Positions 6,176 to 7,687 of a DNA stretch of 7,687 bases are shown here, piece after piece. Position numbers and translations under genes: made by a program. Origin of the DNA: Halothiobacillus neapolitanus (lineage in GTDB: Bacteria > Pseudomonadota > Gammaproteobacteria > Halothiobacillales > Halothiobacillaceae); contig DYLI01000077.1 of NCBI GenBank assembly GCA_020722165.1, positions 1 to 7,687 of the forward strand. Direction: 5' to 3'. Below the pieces are notes generated by a model. The model worked only from the letters and a program-made list of their open reading frames with translations. It searched no databases and had not been told where the DNA came from. Position 1 is the first letter of the stretch; each line of letters opens with the position of its first letter.

Positions 6176-6675
6176 AAGCGCAGCGCGTTTTCATTGGTCT
6201 AGGTAGCAACCTCGCCGAGCCTGCGGTGCAGGTCAAGCGCGCCATCTCTGCGCTGGCCGCCTTGCCACAGAGCCGATTGTTGCAACAGTCGCGGCTGTAC
6301 GCCAGCCCGCCCTTGGGGCCGGTGGATCAGCCGGATTATGTCAATGCCGTGGTTGAGATCGACACGACGCTTGAACCCGTGGCGCTGCTCAACGCCTTGC
6401 AGGGCATTGAACAAAAGCAAGGCCGGGTGCGCACCCGGCACTGGGGCGAGCGCGTGATTGATCTCGACCTTTTGCTGTATGCGGATGTGCAATTAGCGAG
6501 CAAGGGTCTGACCTTACCGCATCCCGGTATTGCTGCACGCGCCTTTGTTCTGCGCCCCTTGGCCGAGTTAGCGCCTGATCTGATGATTATCGGGCAGGGG
6601 GCGTTGTGCGATTTGCTGGCAGCGCGTGCGGGGGACGTGTGTGAGCCACTCAATCAAGTGCAGGAAATAGTATGA
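6154..6675 (+). CDS. folK: 6-hydroxymethyl-dihydropterin pyrophosphokinase (HPPK)
   Basis: FolK transfers pyrophosphate from ATP to 6-hydroxymethyl-7,8-dihydropterin, the step before dihydropteroate synthase in folate synthesis. The 173-aa product is slightly longer than E. coli FolK (about 159). Motifs in order: GLGSN 15-19; PPLGPVDQPDYVNAVVEI 52-69 in the pterin-binding region; RVRTRHWGERVIDLDLLLY 91-109, in which Asp103 and Asp105 are the Mg2+-binding pair; and LPHPGIAARAFVLRPLAEL 121-139. The start overlaps the end of pcnB by 22 nt, with G-rich GGGGTGG (6146-6152) just upstream as a poor ribosome site, so translation may depend on ribosomes finishing pcnB. No ATG lies between 6154 and the conserved VFIGLGSN, so the start is reasonably secure. 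The stop overlaps the panB start. Confidence 0.95.
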   Translation: MPANHDLKAQRVFIGLGSNLAEPAVQVKRAISALAALPQSRLLQQSRLYASPPLGPVDQPDYVNAVVEIDTTLEPVALLNALQGIEQKQGRVRTRHWGERVIDLDLLLYADVQLASKGLTLPHPGIAARAFVLRPLAELAPDLMIIGQGALCDLLAARAGDVCEPLNQVQEIV

Positions 6676-7493
6676 CTAGCCCCCAACGCCCGGTTTCTGT
6701 AACCACGCTGGCCGCCATGAAGCGACGCGGCGAACGCATCACCTGTCTGACCGCCTATGATGCTTCGCTGGCGCGGGTCATGTCCGAGGCGGGCGTGGAG
6801 ATCATTCTGGTCGGCGATTCTTTAGGGATGGTGGTGCAGGGGTACGATACGACCTTGCCCGTGACCGTGGATGATATGCTTTATCACAGCCGTTGTGTGG
6901 CGCGTGGCATGGCACAGGCCGCCGGGCGCGAGCCGCTGCTACTGGTCGATTTGCCGTTTATGAGCTACGCCACACCCGAGCAGGCAATGCACAGCGCGGC
7001 GCGTTTAATGAAAGAAGGCGGCGCGCAGATGGTCAAGCTCGAAGGCGGTGCGGCGCAGGTCGATGTGGTGCAGGCACTCACCGCGCAGGGCATTCCGGTC
7101 TGCGCGCATCTTGGTCTGACCCCGCAGTCGGTGCATAAACTCGGCGGTTACAAGGTGCAGGGGCGCGAGACAGAGGCAGCAGAATCCATGCTGCGCGATG
7201 CGCTTGCCTTGCAACGGGCGGGTGCGGACATGCTAATTCTTGAGTGCATTCCCAGCTCGTTAGCGGCGCGGATGCGAGCAGCGTTGCTGATTCCGGTGAT
7301 TGGCATTGGCGCAGGCGCTGACTGTGATGGACAGGTGCTGGTGATTACCGATGTACTGGGTCTGAGCGCCCAGCCGCCGCGTTTTGCGCTGGATTATGCC
7401 GAGTTGCACGGCGCACCGCGTCAGGCGATTGCGGCGTTTATTGACGATGTGCGCGCCGGACGCTTTCCGCAGGCTGCGCAGTGTTTTAGTTAG
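6672..7493 (+). CDS. panB: 3-methyl-2-oxobutanoate hydroxymethyltransferase (ketopantoate hydroxymethyltransferase)
   Basis: PanB uses 5,10-methylene-tetrahydrofolate to convert 2-ketoisovalerate to ketopantoate, the first step of the pantothenate/CoA pathway. The protein is 273 aa, against about 264 in E. coli. Key residues by family pattern: Mg2+ ligands Asp49 in VGDSLGM, Asp93 in LVDLPFMSY and Glu124 in VKLEGG; catalytic Glu191 in LECIP. Other conserved blocks are TAYDASLARVMSEAGV 27-42, HLGLTPQSVHKLGGYKVQGR 146-165 and IGIGAGADCDGQVLV 210-224. The start ATG shares four bases with the folK stop (ATGA), and AGGAA 6662-6666 gives a good ribosome site, so the two genes are very likely translationally coupled. 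panC does not follow here: a repeat and a convergent gene come next, so later pathway steps are encoded elsewhere. Confidence 0.96.
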   Translation: MTSPQRPVSVTTLAAMKRRGERITCLTAYDASLARVMSEAGVEIILVGDSLGMVVQGYDTTLPVTVDDMLYHSRCVARGMAQAAGREPLLLVDLPFMSYATPEQAMHSAARLMKEGGAQMVKLEGGAAQVDVVQALTAQGIPVCAHLGLTPQSVHKLGGYKVQGRETEAAESMLRDALALQRAGADMLILECIPSSLAARMRAALLIPVIGIGAGADCDGQVLVITDVLGLSAQPPRFALDYAELHGAPRQAIAAFIDDVRAGRFPQAAQCFS

Positions 7494-7514
7494 CCGTGGC
7501 TTCAAGGCAATTTT

Positions 7515-7614
7515 AGCCACAGAGCACACCGAGGGCACAGAGGTTAAAGCGCTGTCGTTCCTCTAGTGAGTACAACGCAACGAACCGGCATTTTTCTCGG
7601 TGACCTCTGTGGCT
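7515..7614. repeat. Inverted repeat, CCACAGAG family, copy 2 (after panB)
   Basis: Arms 7515-7533 and 7596-7614 are 19 nt and match at 17 positions (10 bp, a 2-nt mismatch, then 7 bp), with a 62-nt loop. The outer ten bases AGCCACAGAG are identical to those of the copy at 199-254. The left arm and the start of the loop again read as 9-nt units: CCACAGAGC, ACACCGAGG, GCACAGAGG (7517-7543). Similar short direct sequences flank it, CAATTTTAG before (7508-7516) and CAATGTTTTAG after (7615-7625), partly overlapping the arm on the left; these may be a target-site duplication or chance. It lies between convergent genes and might end both transcripts, but strong T-runs after the stem are lacking. Confidence 0.8.
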
Positions 7615-7628
7615 CAATGTTTTAGGCC

Positions 7629-7687
7629 TTACTCCCTTGCCAAACGCCAGCCGTTTTCACTTTTAACTAAATTGATGGTCTGCTGAC
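7629..7687 (-). CDS. C-terminal fragment of an unidentified protein (5' part outside window)
   Basis: On the minus strand, a frame open at the window edge ends at TAA (7631-7629) after 18 codons, reading QQTINLVKSENGWRLARE. Alternating strand-like residues followed by NGWRL and a short charged end resemble the C-terminus of small alpha/beta (NTF2-like or lipoprotein) domains, in which a last strand closes with a GxW pattern. That resemblance is only suggestive, and I cannot assign a family. The case for a real gene is the protein-like ending and its place just past the inverted repeat, convergent with panB. The fragment is too short for a codon-usage test. Confidence 0.45.
   Translation of the reverse strand, partial: QQTINLVKSENGWRLARE

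Overview
The window is an ordinary chromosomal housekeeping segment of a proteobacterium. The gene families, the pcnB-folK-panB order and a moderately high-GC codon style point to a beta- or gammaproteobacterium; I cannot name the genus. All complete genes lie on the + strand, and there is no phage, transposase, CRISPR or toxin/defence gene. I found no convincing new multi-gene system. The unusual content is in the intergenic DNA and in one protein with atypical ends.

Layout: the 3' end of lysS (1-194); a 21-bp-arm inverted repeat (199-254); murB (265-1314); a nested inverted repeat (1320-1376); a fused double-ATPase ABC protein of the YejF type (1398-3029); a second nested inverted repeat of unrelated sequence (3045-3124); a YigB-like HAD phosphatase (3160-3864); a 181-base gap with a cluster of hairpins and a T-run; pcnB (4046-6175); folK (overlaps pcnB by 22 nt); panB (overlaps folK by 4 nt, ATGA); a second copy of the first repeat family (7515-7614); and the last 18 codons of a minus-strand gene convergent with panB (7629-7687). 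No gene-free stretch exceeds 300 bases.

How the genes fit together: LysS charges tRNA-Lys; MurB makes UDP-MurNAc for peptidoglycan; the YejF-like protein would power a peptide/microcin-C-type importer whose other subunits are not here; the HAD protein is a small-molecule phosphatase, perhaps on FMN; PcnB adds 3' poly(A) tails that promote RNA decay; FolK makes the pyrophosphorylated pterin for folate; PanB makes ketopantoate for pantothenate/CoA. FolK and PanB share a link, since PanB uses 5,10-methylene-tetrahydrofolate as its one-carbon donor. pcnB-folK-panB look like one translationally coupled unit. The upstream genes are separated by repeat elements, each ending only about 10-35 nt before the next start codon.

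Most worth a second look: (i) the hairpin cluster before pcnB, with two alternative pairings and a U-tract; (ii) PcnB's long acidic N- and C-terminal arms around a normal catalytic core; (iii) the repeat elements, two of which have arms that are themselves palindromes and one of which is flanked by a near-duplicate of the downstream gene start.
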